Below are positions 1 through 14,900 of a DNA stretch of 64,000 bases, piece after piece. Position 1 is the stretch's first letter; every line of letters begins with the position of its first letter. The stretch spans positions 3,676,597-3,740,596 of the forward strand of contig VCAZ01000001.1 of NCBI GenBank assembly GCA_005784505.1, given 5' to 3'. The notes beneath the pieces were generated by a model. That model was not told the DNA's origin. It saw nothing but the letters and a program-made list of their open reading frames with translations, and did no database searches. This stretch comes from Bagarius yarrelli (Eukaryota > Chordata > Actinopteri > Siluriformes > Sisoridae). The position numbers were made by a program, and so were the translations under genes.

Positions 1-1274
1 GTTTACATTTAGCCCGAAAGTTTCACAGAAATCCCATGAATAGTCATGCGTCAGAGGAAATAACACTAACTGGGAAAAGTGGCATAAGAAGAAGTGAACA
101 AATTACATCACAAATAAATAAAATAATACTTTGGTCTATAGCACATTATTATTATTTTTAAATCTGAAAACAGACATATAATAATTTAGCAGTAAACTAA
201 TAAAGATAATAGTCTATATTTGAAATATGCTTTATGCTTTTACAGATACAACAACTGTAATGTTTAGATAACGTTCAATAAATTCATTTAGTTCTTTCAA
301 AACTCGCTATTCCTAATATTTACCAATGTTGTCACGGAGAGAAAATGAGGGTACAGTAAAAGAAATGGGAGGGAGAGAGAGAGAGAATAAGAAAGCGAGA
401 GAGAGAGAATAAGAGAGTGAGAGTTTGTCTCTTGCTCCCTCTGAAAGCCAAATATAGACTAAGAAATGGGCCATGTGGTCTATATCTCTGTCTATTAACG
501 TCTTCAATAAAATCCCCTAAATGCAGCCGATGCATTATTTATACTTTCAAAATACAGCCCTTCTTCCAGAACATTACTTTTTAATGCCTCTGTATTAAAA
601 GTGCCTTTCTCCTTCTATGCTAAAGCTGCCATTTACCAGCTGTCGAGCTGCATTTGGGTTAAAAAAAAAAAAAAAAAACTACACAAACACACACACACAC
701 ACACACACACTGATATATGCACACTGAAACACTAGAACCTTTGAGCTATGGATGCAAAAACGTGCTCTGTAATGCATACTGGTTCTCAATACTAGCCTAC
801 AAAGTGTATGATAAAATATTGAAAGATAATGAGTGGAGCAATCTGTAGGGAGATCAGAACTACAATGTAGGTCAGGTCTGTGTGGAATGGGAATTGTGGG
901 ATATTGAGTCCTCCTGTCCCCTCTGGCCTCCATCATAGAGCGTGTGCACTAGCCACTTCAGCCCTGTCCTTTCTCCAATAACGAACTTGAGTATTTATAG
1001 AGCAGAACAAGAGAATCAGTTTCAAGTCACCCTCATTTTCTGTTCCCAGGCCTTTCTAAGTATTCCTTCAGTCTGTCATTCGCATTCTTGAACAAACTAC
1101 TTTAATAGAAGAATGGACATTTTAAAATAGCAACAAGTGCAGAAATGTGGAAACTAAACTAGAAAGCAATGAAGCAATAAAGACGTGTCTTGTGATAGCG
1201 CTGATACTTAATGTTATAGCGTGATGTCCACTGTCAAATTAAATGCTTCTAGTTCAATAAACCAGACAACATTG

Positions 1275-1407
1275 ACAGTATTTGGCAGATGCCCTTATTT
1301 CTTTTATACAAACGAGAAACTTCAGGGGCCTAGTAGTGGTAACTTGGTGGTTCCGGGAATCAAACCCAGATCTTCCAATTATCAGTCCAACATCTTAACC
1401 ACTGTGC
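1275..1407 (-). repeat. SINE-A copy (tRNA-derived), degraded
   Basis: Minus-strand copy of the family defined by a tRNA-like head (B-box-like GGTTTGATTCCC) and a tail reading as GGCAGATGCCC on the plus strand. Next to a second copy in the same orientation. Confidence 0.6.
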
Positions 1408-1413
1408 TACCAC

Positions 1414-1612
1414 TTACATTTACATTTACAGCATTTGGCAGACGCTCTTATCCAGAGACAGACGCTCTTATGGAGGACACATTTATCAATTAAGCAATTG
1501 GGGTTTAAGGGCCATGCTTAGGAGCCCAGCAGTGGTAAATTGGTGGTGCTGGGAATCGAACCCCAATCTTCCAATTAGCAGTCCAACACCTTAACCACTG
1601 CATCACCACTTA
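1414..1612 (-). repeat. SINE-A copy, tail segment locally repeated
   Basis: Has the family signature GCATTTGGCAGACGCTCTTA, a GGGAATCGAACCCC complement of the B box, and CAACACCTTAACCACTG of the A-box end. The phrase CAGACGCTCTTAT occurs twice 23 bases apart, a small local duplication. Confidence 0.75.
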
Positions 1613-2312
1613 CCCCAAAATATATACAATATTAGATGTTTATTTTTTTTTTTAGAGATGCCGAATTATATTTTCAGCAGTAAAATTGGCCATTTTTTCT
1701 TATTATCCCAAAATTCGGTCACTTCTAAATGATTTTTTTTTTCTGAATCACCGACATGAATAAAATTCACAGCCTATACTTGTGTTTTTACGCTGTGTTT
1801 TTTATATGTTCATGCAGCCTGTGGTACCTGTCTGTTCTCACACACACAAAGAAACAAACAACAGACTGCCGCAGTGTCAGTGCCAATGAATGATTGATGT
1901 ATACACTGTTGTAGGTGCATGAAGTGAGCCTGTTACCATAAAGAGCCGTTTTGCAACCACATGCCAAGACAGATGAAAGCTGAGCCATGGGAAAACAAAA
2001 CCTAAGAGCCGCTAGCATTTACCGTAAACCTAACAAAGAACGAGATGTACACGGTCCTGAAAGCTAGCATGTCACACTAATTAAAATAAGTGGACAACAT
2101 AATAGACACATAGACAACACGAATACAGACAAGACATTTAAAAAACAACGGCTTGTAATCAGGCCTAGTGCACACCTGTATTTGTTAGTTGAGTTTAACT
2201 AATATAATGGCTGATGGAGAAAAACTGCAGCAAGGATAAAAAATGTTGGCATGAATAAAAAGAGGAAAACTCATTTTCAGTAAATGCACAGTTTTTTTGC
2301 CGTTCTTATTCC

Positions 2313-2468
2313 GAGCAACTTACATTTGTCTCATTTATACAACTGAGCAGTTAGGGTTTAAGGGCCTTGCTTAGGGGCCCAGCGTTGGTGGCTTATTGAA
2401 GATGGTGATCAAACCCACAATCTTCAGGTTGGTAGTCCAACACCTTAACCATAAGCCACCGCTTCCTC
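2313..2468 (-). repeat. SINE-A copy
   Basis: Carries CTTACATTTGTCTCATTTAT, AAGGGCCTTGCTTAGGGGCC and CCAACACCTTAACCATAAGC in family order; tRNA-like head on the minus strand. Confidence 0.75.
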
Positions 2469-2733
2469 CCTTTATTCTGTATTTGGCATACACGACAATA
2501 TATATAAATATAATGAGTAATCTATAAAAAATATTCCATTAAAAGCTCAGAATATAGAAGATTTGGAAAATTGGACATTCCAGCCGTTACCATGCCATTT
2601 TAATGAAAAACACCCTCGTAAACTTCTAAAAATTGTCCAACATAAACTTTTACCTTTTGCTGTAGGACACGTTAATAATTTGAAAGCTCTGTAATGGCAA
2701 TGTGTAATGTATATAAGTTGTAAACTAAACACA

Positions 2734-2786
2734 TATAGATATAGATATAGATATAGATATAGATATAGATATAGATATAGATATAG
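2734..2786. repeat. (ATAGAT)n microsatellite
   Basis: About nine perfect hexamer units, 90 bases 3' (transcript sense) of the last ano2 exon donor. Confidence 0.95.
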
Positions 2787-2876
2787 CCGTGCAGGCTATT
2801 AACTGCAAGTGCAAAAACACGACTAAGTTTGTTTTAAGAGAAAGAAAATGCAGATAAGTAGCGTCTGCGCACTTAC

Positions 2877-2977
2877 GGGACACCAATCTCAAAGATGTTG
2901 TTCTGAATGAGTTGTTTCCCCAACATGATGATGCTGAGCTGGATACATAATTCAATAAGACAACCACCAGGGGCACA
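2877..2977 (-). CDS. ano2: ano2 exon 20: TM6 with calcium ligands; last exon in window
   Basis: TTTTTAG acceptor, 33 codons plus two bases, GTAAGT donor. CAPGGCLIELCIQLSIIMLG then KQLIQNNIFEIGV is TM6. The N and E of NNIFE correspond to mouse TMEM16A N650 and E654, both kept. The open phase shows that more exons lie to the left. Confidence 0.96.
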
Positions 2978-5900
2978 CTAAAAAAAAGACAAAACAATGA
3001 AGAGGGTAAGAATAAGATGCAAATTAACTATGATAGCTGTAATATCAGTAACCGTTATATGAATAAGACCAGAGTGACAGGGATACCTGTCACATTTGTC
3101 ACACACACTTACTAATTACAAACATAACTAAATTTACCTCCTCCATGCGATACTGGTTGAAAACATAAACGTAATCCCCAGGTCTGCCTGCAAACCTGTT
3201 GGTAGAAGCAAAAACATGACGGAAAAACGTGGATGATCGATAACCTTTAATACTTTCCCAAGTTGCTTATACAAACAAGCCATGTTTAGGTTTAAGTAAG
3301 TTTAGAACATTCAGTTTTATACTCTAGTGAGTACAGTTTACTAGAAAACACTGGTTTAGGTTTATTTTTTTTCTTTAATAAAGGTAGACGGTACCGCTCT
3401 GTTTGTTCTCCTTAATAAGGAGTTTCTGTTACGTTTCTGATCCCTATCAAACATTGCTTGGTCTTCTTATAAAATCTCCTGATTTATTACTTTTTAGATC
3501 ATTGTTATATTTAACACTAACGAATAACAAAGACAGCTACATAAACATGTCTACATACCTTCCTTTGAAAAAGGCTACATAGAAAATGGGGGCGTATGCA
3601 TTCATGAACTTTAGAAGAAAAGCTTTCAGAATCAGACGCTCCTCAAAGCTGGTCTCTGTCTTCGGAATCTCTGTGAATACATCAAAAAATAGTTTTTTAA
3701 AGCTTTTTTGGAATTATCTGTGCTTATCATTAACTACGGATGAGATTGTTGTCTGGACTACAGTATTGTTTGCAGTAAAAACAGAATCAACTCTTAATTC
3801 TAGTATTCATAATCTACTCGAGATACAAAACCCAATTTATATTAATTTTTCTTGTGAGAGACAAAGAAGAGAAGGACGGACTAATACTCCAAAGGACAAG
3901 ATATTAAACTGTTTTTATGAAGGGTTTAAAATAAGTCGCTTTAAATTGGTAAGTAATACTTCGTATTCCCACAAATATGTAGTGAATCATCTAAAGTGAC
4001 ATCAGGCACTATTATCATAAATCCACACAACTTAGTCTAAATGTGTTAATGAAATCTCACCCAGCTCTGTAAGCCAGGCAGCTACGGAGCCGTAGATCTC
4101 GTCCAGGATGAGGATGACAACTAGGTTGATGATAACAGCTGTGGCTGTGACGGTCACTCGCACACTGGCTTTGATCTGAGGGTCGGGACTCATAGCCAGT
4201 GTGGCAGAGACGGTAATGCGGTACATTATCACCGCAAAGACAGCAGCAAAAGTTACAGCGAACTAGAGCACAAATATAGGTTGATTAAATAAATATTCTA
4301 TAAAAGAAAAATATTCCAAAGACAATGTGAGCAGAGATAAAATCTTAATTATAAAGTAGTGCTTACCATTAAGAGAATGGAGGAGACGTTTATGAAATAG
4401 CCTGGCAACCTATCCTTCCACGTAAGTTTCTCCTCTCCAGGCTGTGAGATAGAGAAAGAGAGAGAAACACATGAAGAGAGAGAAACAGGGGGGAAAAAAT
4501 AAATTAAATGCTTGGGTAAATGTTTGAATACTGCAAATATGTCTGTGTTGTGGATGTAAAGTTCCTCCTCTTCATGATTTACCCTAATTTATGTTATACT
4601 TACAGTGTGTTTCGATTTTTTTTCTCCAATGTTACAAAACTATAATTCAGACGCCTTTCAACCTCAACCCTTCACTGAGAAAACCATATTCCAAACATCA
4701 TTGAATTATGTCTTCTAACGTCACTAAGGAAAATATCTTAGGGCACTTGAAATGCTTTAAGTGCTAATGTACTACTATACAAATTCGACAGCTGAATCAT
4801 CGCGTTTAGACCAACGAATACATCCATCAGACGGCGCGGTATGTCATACGGCACGGTGAGCTGAAGCAGACATATGGTAGGAAGTTAAATAAACAAAAAG
4901 TGAACTTGTCCATGATTTTCTCACTGTAGTTATGTAGGTTATGTATATAATCTTAATATAGTACAGTGTTATAACTTGGTAGAAAGCATGCACCACTGAG
5001 CCTCACCATATCATAATATCACTACTTTAAAAATATATATGTAAAAAAACAACATTCGTTTACATCGAAAACGCATTTCTCCAATTAAGCTAGTGGGAAA
5101 TCTTTCGAATTTGGCTCTGGTATCCTCTCCCAGCTCTAATGAGGCTCATTAAACAGCAACAGCATCACCTGGCACACAGATCCATTCACCAGAACTAAAC
5201 CACACCATCTGAACCCTGGGATAGACAGGCAGCAAGAGATTGATAGCTGCACTCAAGTGGAGCTCTCGGAATGCCAACGATTTGGGGTTTTGGAAGATAA
5301 TAAATGTAGGTCATGTAACGCAACCATCTATGACATATTACAGGAAACGTCATGAGCCGCCTGCTGAACATGTTGATACTCTGTAATCCCATGCTGTCAG
5401 TGAAAATGCATGGTTCACATCCTTTAGAGAGGAAGATGAGGTAGGTAAGCTTAGGCAGGAAGAGCAATGACTTGTAGAAAACATTTCAGGATTTGAAATG
5501 ATACCAACCCTGGCGCATGTGCAAGAATGTGCAATGTAATATCGACCCTGGCGCATGTGTGAGAAACAAACCTCGGAGCTTTAATGATAAAAACTGGGCT
5601 GAGGACAAAGACCAGAAGGAAATAGTTCTCATCTATATACATTATAAACATACAATAATAATCTAAAAAAAATGGTAAAAAAATCATTGTTAAAAATAAA
5701 GAAACAGAATAATCTCTGCGCTTTATTCACAAATTTGACCTTCACACTACTTCTTGTGCTTATTCAGAGTCTTATCAGCAGCCCTAATTTAATTCAAGTA
5801 AGAACATGTTCACTAGAACATCTCAAATATATATTAAATACGCTTTAGCAAGAGAGATATTAAAATGTCAGTTAACCAATCAATCAGTCATTTAATCGAC

Positions 5901-8870
5901 AAACACATTAATGAGTCTTTACATTTATTATTTTTTTTCCTAAGATAACAAATCACTGGCAGTCCTAATGAGGTCGGGGTGTCTGTTTACTAGCCAGCGG
6001 TTGGCAAAATCCATCTGCAACATCTGCTGATGTGTTTCATCTAAAGTAGAGCTTGTCTGTTCTCTGGTTGTGTATTTTATTCTTATCTGTGTCACACTAA
6101 AGAGTCAAGTCAAATCTGTGTACAGTCCATAATATACGCATAAACCTTGGCACATAATCACTTGTTCCCTTTGCAGAAGGTTTTTTTTTCTATCTTGAAG
6201 CTACCAAAGGACCAAATATATATATATATAAGGCATGTAGGATGCATATGTTTAATTTAGTAAGGTTAAGAAATAAATGACTGTCAGAGATTGACATTTT
6301 AATTCATTGTCAAAAATGTCTGACAATCCCATGCAGTAGATGCTGGAAGTAAAGAGTTTTGGGTGTTGAGTACAGACAAAATAAGTCTCTCTTCCACACG
6401 GTAATTTCCTTTAACATCTCAGGCCAGATCCCGGTTTTGCAAACCATGGAATGATGGGCAGACAGATATCCCAGGTGGGCAATTTTGGGGGGTGGGGTTA
6501 AGGAGATAGATTCTCTGTAAAGTTGAATGAATTAAATAATAGAACAGCAAAAATATAAATATATTCTTGCTTGTTCATTCTATTAAGTCAGTAGAAGCAC
6601 AAATTCAGGCAGTATTATAATAAAATAATAATAATTACCTTATAATAATATATAATAATAATTCAAGGAATATTTTGACAAAAAAAAAATTAGGTACACA
6701 TTTTTTTAATCTATAGGAGAAGTTGATGTCTAGATAGATCAAAAAAACGCTGTCTTTACAAAATGTGACTGGGTGGGCAAGACAGACCTTTGGGTGGGCT
6801 CGGCCCACAGCCCTGGCTCAGGCTAAATGACCCACGCCATAGCTCACATAAACACATCCGTTCCAAGTGTGAGGTCACTAAAACCACACACGCTCCAATA
6901 TAAGGTTTGCAAAAGGTAGAAAAAGACCTGTAACAAATCATAGCAAATTATCTAATGGCCACCAAGAAAAGAGCCTTAGACTTTCTGCCATTATAAAACA
7001 GACAAAGACTGTACTTAAATAAGCACTCCGTTCAGCTGCTAATGCTAAATGTACAGTCTGGAAGTGTAAAACCCTTTTCTTCTTTATAAAAGTCCTGTAG
7101 ACATCACTGCTAGTTGTGTTTCACTGGTATTATTATCTAAGTTGTAATAACCGTTTGATACACTGTAAAAACCACTGGTTTAGAACAGCCCATGTGTGTT
7201 TAAGTATACACAGTTCCATCCTCTTCCTCTTTTTCTATCTGTCTCTCTCACACAGGGACACAGACACACATAGGCTTCCATACAATCAATAGGTTGAAGT
7301 GTAGCTCTCTCTGCTGGCCAGTGTGTAAGCATAACACTCCTGGAAAAAAAAAAAAAAACTTCAACAAATCCAACATAAATTTGAAAAGTCAAACACCTTC
7401 ATCAGGCCACCCTGATTTATCTTAATCATTTCCGAACCAACGAAACCAAAAACAATAAGAAACCAATGCACAAATTCAAGTTAACAGGAATAAGATCAGT
7501 GTGTGGAAAAGTTCAGCCATGGTGAAGATGGAATTCCAAACAAAATTCTGTGAAATAACATTAGAAATGCATGATAGGCAACTCTACAATTCTACTAACG
7601 ACCCTTGACAAGACTTCCTCTTTTCCTTTCGGCTGCTCCCTTTCAAGGGGTCTTCACAGCGAATCATCTGTCTCCACCTAACGCTATTCTCTACATCCTC
7701 TTCACTCACACACACTAACTTCATGTCCTTGTTTATCACATGCGTATACCTCCTTTTTGCTCTTCCTCTTTGCCTTCTGCCTGGTAGCTTCATTTTTAAC
7801 CCTTGACAAGACTAAACATTATCAATTCCTGTAGAAGTTCAGTCAATAAAATATAACAAAAATAAATCAGTATTTTTATTTCACTGTCACATGTCATAAT
7901 AATCACATGATCAGGCCTCAAGCTGGTAACCTACAACCACCCCAAATTTCCAGACACCGCCCCACAGCTGCACTCGACCAACTGATTTTTAGACACTGAT
8001 GTTTGCCTACAAAGCCAAAAACTCTCATTAAAAAGCCATGCACTGCGTGCCCTCAGATAAAATGTAAGGTAGGTCTGACGTAGGACTTTTCTCCATACTG
8101 TCACCAAAATGGTGGAACGAACTTCCTATCAATGTCAACAGGCCCACCTTTTTTTTCCAATATCTGGCATTAAATATCTAAAAATTGCTTGATTTTGTGA
8201 TCTAGCAAACCGGTATTTATTACATATATCCCACTGGTGAGGCTCAGGTCACGTTTAGGAACTTTACTTTGTATGAAAGCATCAGCTAGATGATGTGAGT
8301 GTAAATTTAAGTTTAGTGTAATACACCACTTTTACACTTAGTGGGTAACTGATAAACAAACTGTGTATAGTATAGATAACACACTATATTGTGTATAGTA
8401 ATCAAGAGAACCCATGTTCCACACAAAAGCTTGTAGATATCACACCTCTTCCCTGTTCAAAGCAACACCACTGTGACACACACCACCGAGATAATCTTCC
8501 AATAAATACTGTATAGTTTGGTATATTTCATGTAACACCAACTGACAAATGTTTTTTTCTGGTTCCTAAAGAAACTTAAAAATTTTATTAATTTTAATTT
8601 TAACAAAAATCAAATTCGAAGTGATGTAAACTTGTCCAGCTGTTACAGGATATCAGAGATTAGAGTCTGTTCACTCAGTAGGGGGTTGCAATTGTACTGC
8701 TCATTGCACAAACCATAGTTATTTATTACAATTGCTTAGCTATTAGAGGAAACAGCCGTCACTCACTACACCAGTGAATAAGGACTACATACAACGTTGC
8801 CAGACGTGTCCTGTAAGATACACAAGAAGGAACAACTGTATTGTGAGAAAAAAATAGTATTAGGAACGAA

Positions 8871-8905
<35 letters not shown>

Positions 8906-11900
8906 CAGGATTAGAATAAGGCCTGTATTGTGTACAGCTAAAGTAACAGTGTGACGAAACAGTGACACTCCAGTGAAGCCCCTCCAGGCTTATCTAATCC
9001 TTTGCATGCTTAGTTACGCATGATTAAGCGACATTGCATGCGTCTTCTTATGTGCTATTTTTATTGTCCGTGCTTAAGCTAGATAAAAGAAAGCATAAGC
9101 TGCTTGACTTAAAGTCATGCCAGAACGAAGAGTTGACTTTAGCAATTTTTTTTACTTGTATTCTAAAATTACAGAATTTCAAGCAGTGTGTTTAAAATCA
9201 ATACTTTTACCTTACCTAGGTCCAGAGATAGGATGTAGTGAAGTACAAGTACTTCGTTACTGTACTTAAGTAATTTTTTGTGGTATCAGTACTTTTACTT
9301 CACTATTTATTTTTCTACTATTTACTTGTACTCTTTTTTTTTTTACAAAAAATATCTGTACTTTCTACTTATAACATTTTTAACCCAGACTTGTTACATA
9401 CGCTTCGTTATGTTACGTTATGTTACGTAAAAAAAAAAATTTTTTCTTTTGATTTTTCCTTTTTTCAACCATTTTTTGTGCTGATTTCCAATACTTTCAA
9501 TAATAATAGTCTATTTCTATGTTTTTCAGTAATGTTACCTTAAATTCATACAGATGCACATTTTGCTATCACATTAACTATAGTGCAGAACATGTCTTTG
9601 CTAATGTTACTTAGTTAAGTCTTGAACATTAGTTAACTTACTAACTAGATATATTTTAACTAAAAAATAAATTTACTTAATTTACCATCAGTTCACCATC
9701 CAAGAACCAGAATCTAGATCACCTTTGGGTACATAATCTTTATTTTTATAGAACTGTAACGTAATTCTGGTAGCTGATTTACTTTTTACCTAAGAACAAG
9801 TCAGAGCCCCAAACTTCTTTACTTTAACTTAAGTAAATAAAAAAGTGTATTCAGTACTTTAACTTTTACCAGAGTCATTTTGAACATGAGTATCTGTACT
9901 TCCACTTGACTAAAGAATGTGTGTACTATTGCCATCTCCGCCTAGGTCTGCTTTTCCACAGTAAAGTGGCACTGCCAGATCCCGCTATCTTAACAACACT
10001 GTATTTAAATCTCTTTTAATTTTTATTTATCTGAATCAAAGTACAACCGGATGTCAAACAGGACCAGCACCGTGTTACCATCCACAGATAAAAGTACTTG
10101 AATACTTTCCAACATAACAGCACACCAAAATTAAACTACTCTAAACCAGCTAAGCACTAAAAGTACTATGCTTCCCAAGCCCCACCTAGACTTCAACTGA
10201 ACTGCAAACACTTGCAACCATGGCAAAGAAAAGACCAAGCCCTCTTTAGCATTATATGATCTATAAAGGGCAAATCCAGGACTGGTCCGAATCAGCTACT
10301 GACAGCGAAGCAGCACCAGAAAAGCAGATTGAGAGCCCAGCGACCACGAAAGTAAGGACCAGAGGCCTTGGGTATATAAAAGGAGAGGGAGAAAAAACTC
10401 TATAGCTCCAACGTGAGAAAAGAAGTTAGAGAAAGAGAGTGAGTTACAGAGAAGCATGGAAGCAGGTGCAGAAGCTCTAGGGCAGTGATCAGAGCAGTGA
10501 CCTACCTACAGAATTCTGTTTCAACCCTAATCAAAACAAGTTCCTGATAGTCCGGTTACCTGATTGATTGGAGCAGATCTTTTGGATTAGGGTTGAATTA
10601 AATTCCGTAGGACAGGAGCAGAAATGGTGATCATTGCTCTAGAACTAAAGTGGGCGAGAAACAGAGAGAAAGATCAGCATTTACCGGGTTCCCTGTAGCC
10701 ATGGCAGACAGCAACCACTGTCTCCATTTGTCCTTGCCTCGATCGCTGCTCTCCTCCCCACTTTTCTGAGGCTGGAACAGACAGAGCCCACGGATCACAC
10801 ACCAGGTAACAATGCTAAAATTAGGGGCTCCAGCCAGATACCAGCACTGTTTATAGATGGAGAAGCTGCGAATTCACCTCCTTGCCGCCGCTTGCTCGTG
10901 TTTCTCTAGCTACATCTCTCTTACACACTCTGCCACTTTTTCCATCTCGCTCCTGTGGTGGCAGAACCTAGAGCAGTGCACCAACCTTTCATGTTCTGGT
11001 GCCAAATGACTGCAGCCAGAGCAATGAATCATGTGGGGTTTTCCTGCCAGCTTACAGTGTTTGGCACCAGGCATTCTACCCCCTAACTTCTCATTTAGAC
11101 TGCATCAAAAAAAAAACAAAAAAAAACAAAGAAAACATACGCTGTACTCTTCGGTGGCAGGTCTGCGCAGACAAGAAGCAAGACATCTGTTTAAGGTCAA
11201 ATAATTAAAAAAAGGATTTTATGGATTTACATCCTGAAGAAAAACCTAAAAAGAGTAAAGTTTAAAAGGAATGCAAAATAAATAAATAAATAAATAAATA
11301 AAACCGCTAGCACCTTGCGGTGAAACTACCCACCTCACTTTTATTCTTCTTTTTGTTTCTCCTCTTTTTCTGTTGTTTTTGAAGGACTAATGTTTCATAT
11401 TTAGGCCTGGGATGTTCCTGCAAACAGTAAATAAAACAGTTATACGATGTATGTCATTTATTCGGAAAACCATTCCAACAGTTCAAAATCCACTGCAAAG
11501 CAAAGAAACACACCAAGACTGAAGAATTTGGGCAAAAAAGGAATGAAAAAAAATGAAATGAAAAAATAAAAGATAAAATTAAATGAAAAAAAAAGTCAAA
11601 CCTTTGCTCGTTCCTGATATACAGAAAGTTGTTGAAAAGGGGGGAGTATATAAATTAATTTAATAATTAAAATTTAATTACAAACAAATTTTAGTTTAAT
11701 TTAAAACGAATGACGGAATGAAACCAAAAACCAGACGTCGTTATTTTTTTTTTCTTTCTTGCAACCAAATGTTTACTATGAGGGTGAGACACACACCTCT
11801 TCCTCCTCCATCCCCGTCATATTCCAGCTGTAGTTTAAACTGTTCTGCCGGCGTTTCCAGTGCTCTAGAAACATTACCGCTTCATGAGGGAGGAGAAAAG

Positions 11901-14900
11901 AGAAAAAAAGAAAGAAAGATGAGATGACTAATCAAACATTATTATGTAATTGAAAAAAAAAAATTAAAAAGGCTCACTTTTTTAGTAACGTCACTCCTTT
12001 AAATATTCTATTATAATTGTTATCTCAGCCTAAGCTTGAGCACACTTTACTAAACTACATCTATAATAATATCTGGGCTGATATATAATCCTATTCACCT
12101 TCATTCAAAACTACAGACATGTTTACCATCAGTCTGAACAGTGAAAAGCTCGAGTGAATGATCTCAGCTGCTGATATTCATTGGTGCAAGATGGTACACA
12201 GGGATACAGGTGCATGATTATATACACAGACACACGCACACATACACTCCATACACTTCTGACCCCTACCCCAGAGAGGGGCCCTGCATATCAGAAATAA
12301 TGTGTACGCCCTGTTGCCGCATGCAGCAGTAAAAGACAAAGGCTTTTAAAAACACTGTATGAGTAAGGCCAATGATGGAGCCTTGAGCCCACGCAGCCTC
12401 TGATAGACACAGGTAACACTATACCCAGACTGTTAATCTCCCACACATACTGTACAGGGTTTTTTTTTTTATCTTCATCTCCATAGAGACACACCAACAG
12501 ATCTGCTTACTACCACAGCCTGTCACCTAATCTTATATACATCAGAGTAAGGGAATGCTGCGGAATAAGGATTTACCTGTTTTCCATTTGTTTTTAGGTT
12601 TTTTAATTTTATTTTAGGTGAAGGAGAAGACGATAAGGCTTACCCCAGAGGGACATAAAGACGGCAAAAAAGACAGTAGCTGGGTTGTCAAAAAGGTGAC
12701 TGGCACGGGCAGTGCCACAGGCTGTGCTCAGTTGCCAATATTCACAAACACGATCACAAAGAGGGCACATAGTGAAGTTCTGGTTTTCGTCACACATCTC
12801 CTGGCTGAAACAGAAATCAGACAAAGGATGTAGCAGAGCAGATCAATCTAGTGAGACATATCTGGCATCTCATTAACATAAATATGTCAACAAACTATCA
12901 GCTTTATGAAAATTGAAAAACTTTAATGGATTTCACACTAATCGAAGCTGTGTTTAATTTTTATGGTAACGAGATGTCTGATATACTGACGTTCTTCCTT
13001 GTCTTTTTTGTAAGACCAATAATGCAATTAAATTTGCTTTCCTCTCCTTAAATAGATACCTGATTGGTGCACTACAATTGAATTAAACAATCTTTTTATT
13101 GTACTCAATTGTTCTACAATTGCACCCTGGGGTTAAAATTAGCAGACCATTACACTAAATACACTTACACACATTTCCAGCCTCAAGCCAAGAGGACATC
13201 ATTTCATACCTAGGAATGTTGTTGTCGATGGTTAAACAGCCGTACAGGAAAACGATGATGCCTACCAAAGACGCCAGGGCTAGAAGTTGAGTGTAAACAC
13301 CCAGCCAGGCAAAATAGAGGCCTATCTTCTCCCCAAAGTATTTTCTAAGGGCAGAAATTCCAGTAAGAAGTGCCAAAACCTCCAGAGACCATGACTATGT
13401 AAATAAGCAGGAGTTATTATATCTGATGAGTAGTAAATAGCGTAAATACATACGAACCTGATAAGATCAACTGGCTGATATTTATAAAAAGCGCCATATC
13501 TTGCCCATTCATCATGTAACAGCTAAAACAATTAAGGGAACATCAGGATTCATGGTTAGAAATTACATTGTAATTGATAAATTCATACAGTTGAATGGCT
13601 GCTCACCTGTCTCTCGTTTATCTCTTCTGCCTGGCTGGAGTCCTTGAAGTCCCCCTACAGGCATACGATTTAAATAGGATCACGTTTACAATACTGTATA
13701 TACTCAAGGCAGAATATCATGACCTGTGGCGCCACTAGCAATACTCGGCCCTATGAAATAATCTATATAACATTACTGCTATATATCTGTCTATAGTGCT
13801 ATCGATTATATAATAGTACTGTTACTATTAAAAAAAACCCAGATCTCTGGGTGCCCTCAAAGTGTGTACTAACAGCCCCACCCCTTAGAGGCACCCCAGA
13901 CTATGAAACCTCCTTGATTAATCAGTAAATAGTTCAGGTAAGCACAAAGCGTTCAAGAATAAACTTACATCATGCAGAGGGAAGGCAGAGTCATACACGC
14001 CTTTAGCTATTAATGTAGTGATGCCTGTAGACAAGAGGAAGAATCAGCATAAATTACCACACACAACCTCGGGAATAACCATCTGACTGTCATGACAGGA
14101 CTGCCCTGCTTTATTTGAATGCAGCACACCAGCTTTTTAAAATGAAAGAAAGCTGACATATAGAACACAAGCTTTAATCAAAGTAATTAATCAGTCCTCA
14201 AAGGAACAACATGTACTTTCTCTCTATTAGCCTTCAATTAAGAAGATTGCTCCCTAGCAACAAGCTAGAGGGCCCACCACTCCCCCAATGGACCCTTCTT
14301 CACTTCTGAACCCAATCCTAAGATTGCATGTCCTAGTTTAAACACTAGATGAGATAGGGGAGAGTGCAAGTAAAAGAGTAGGCTAGATATGAGTTTTCAA
14401 ACCCAACCCCTTTCTGTTATTCCCCTGAAGCTGGTGGCGATGACCGTCTGCCGAGAAAAGAGTTCCAGGAGAGCATGTGTTTTTTGTTGCTGCTCTACCA
14501 GCACTGAGCACAGTAAAATACTTATGTCAGGCCTGGGTTTTCTGAGGATTCCTTCAATACTGTGCCATGATTGGTTAAAGCTTTCTGCATTACTAACCCA
14601 TGGTTTGGCAGGTCCGTGTGCATGCAGTGCGTCTAAGGATTTCATACACCTGGGAGGAAGAGAGAGAGAGAGAGTGAGCGATTGTGAGAGAGCAAGAAAG
14701 AGAAAGAGAGAGACAAACAAGTCAAAGTGTTCCTGAAAACGCCACAGGGGAATTGTCTCCTAGTAATATATCCACAGGGAATACAGTCACCTTAGACTTC
14801 TTGTAAATAACCACATTATTCCAACTGCCTCGCATAACAATCAGGACAGCAAACTACAGTCGTGCCGTTAAAATACAACAAAAAATAGACAATTTTTCCA

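Larger units (their letters stand above)
1..2876 (-). other. ano2 intron, no exon seen
   Basis: The next ano2 exon (family PKLKKL...) was not found here, so the whole stretch is read as intron. It holds impure GA and CA microsatellites (about 370-425 and 689-710), two adjacent SINE-A copies, a third SINE-A and an ATAGAT hexamer array. Confidence 0.6.
4442..10684 (-). other. 6.2 kb ano2 intron
   Basis: No exon recognised. Contents are a dispersed repeat C copy, an RTE LINE 3' fragment, an AAT microsatellite and otherwise AT-rich unique sequence. Confidence 0.7.

Noticed and set aside
3586..3999. 137-codon plus-strand frame
   Set aside because: It is antisense to ano2 exon 18 (TM5), whose splice sites and homology fix the minus strand as coding.
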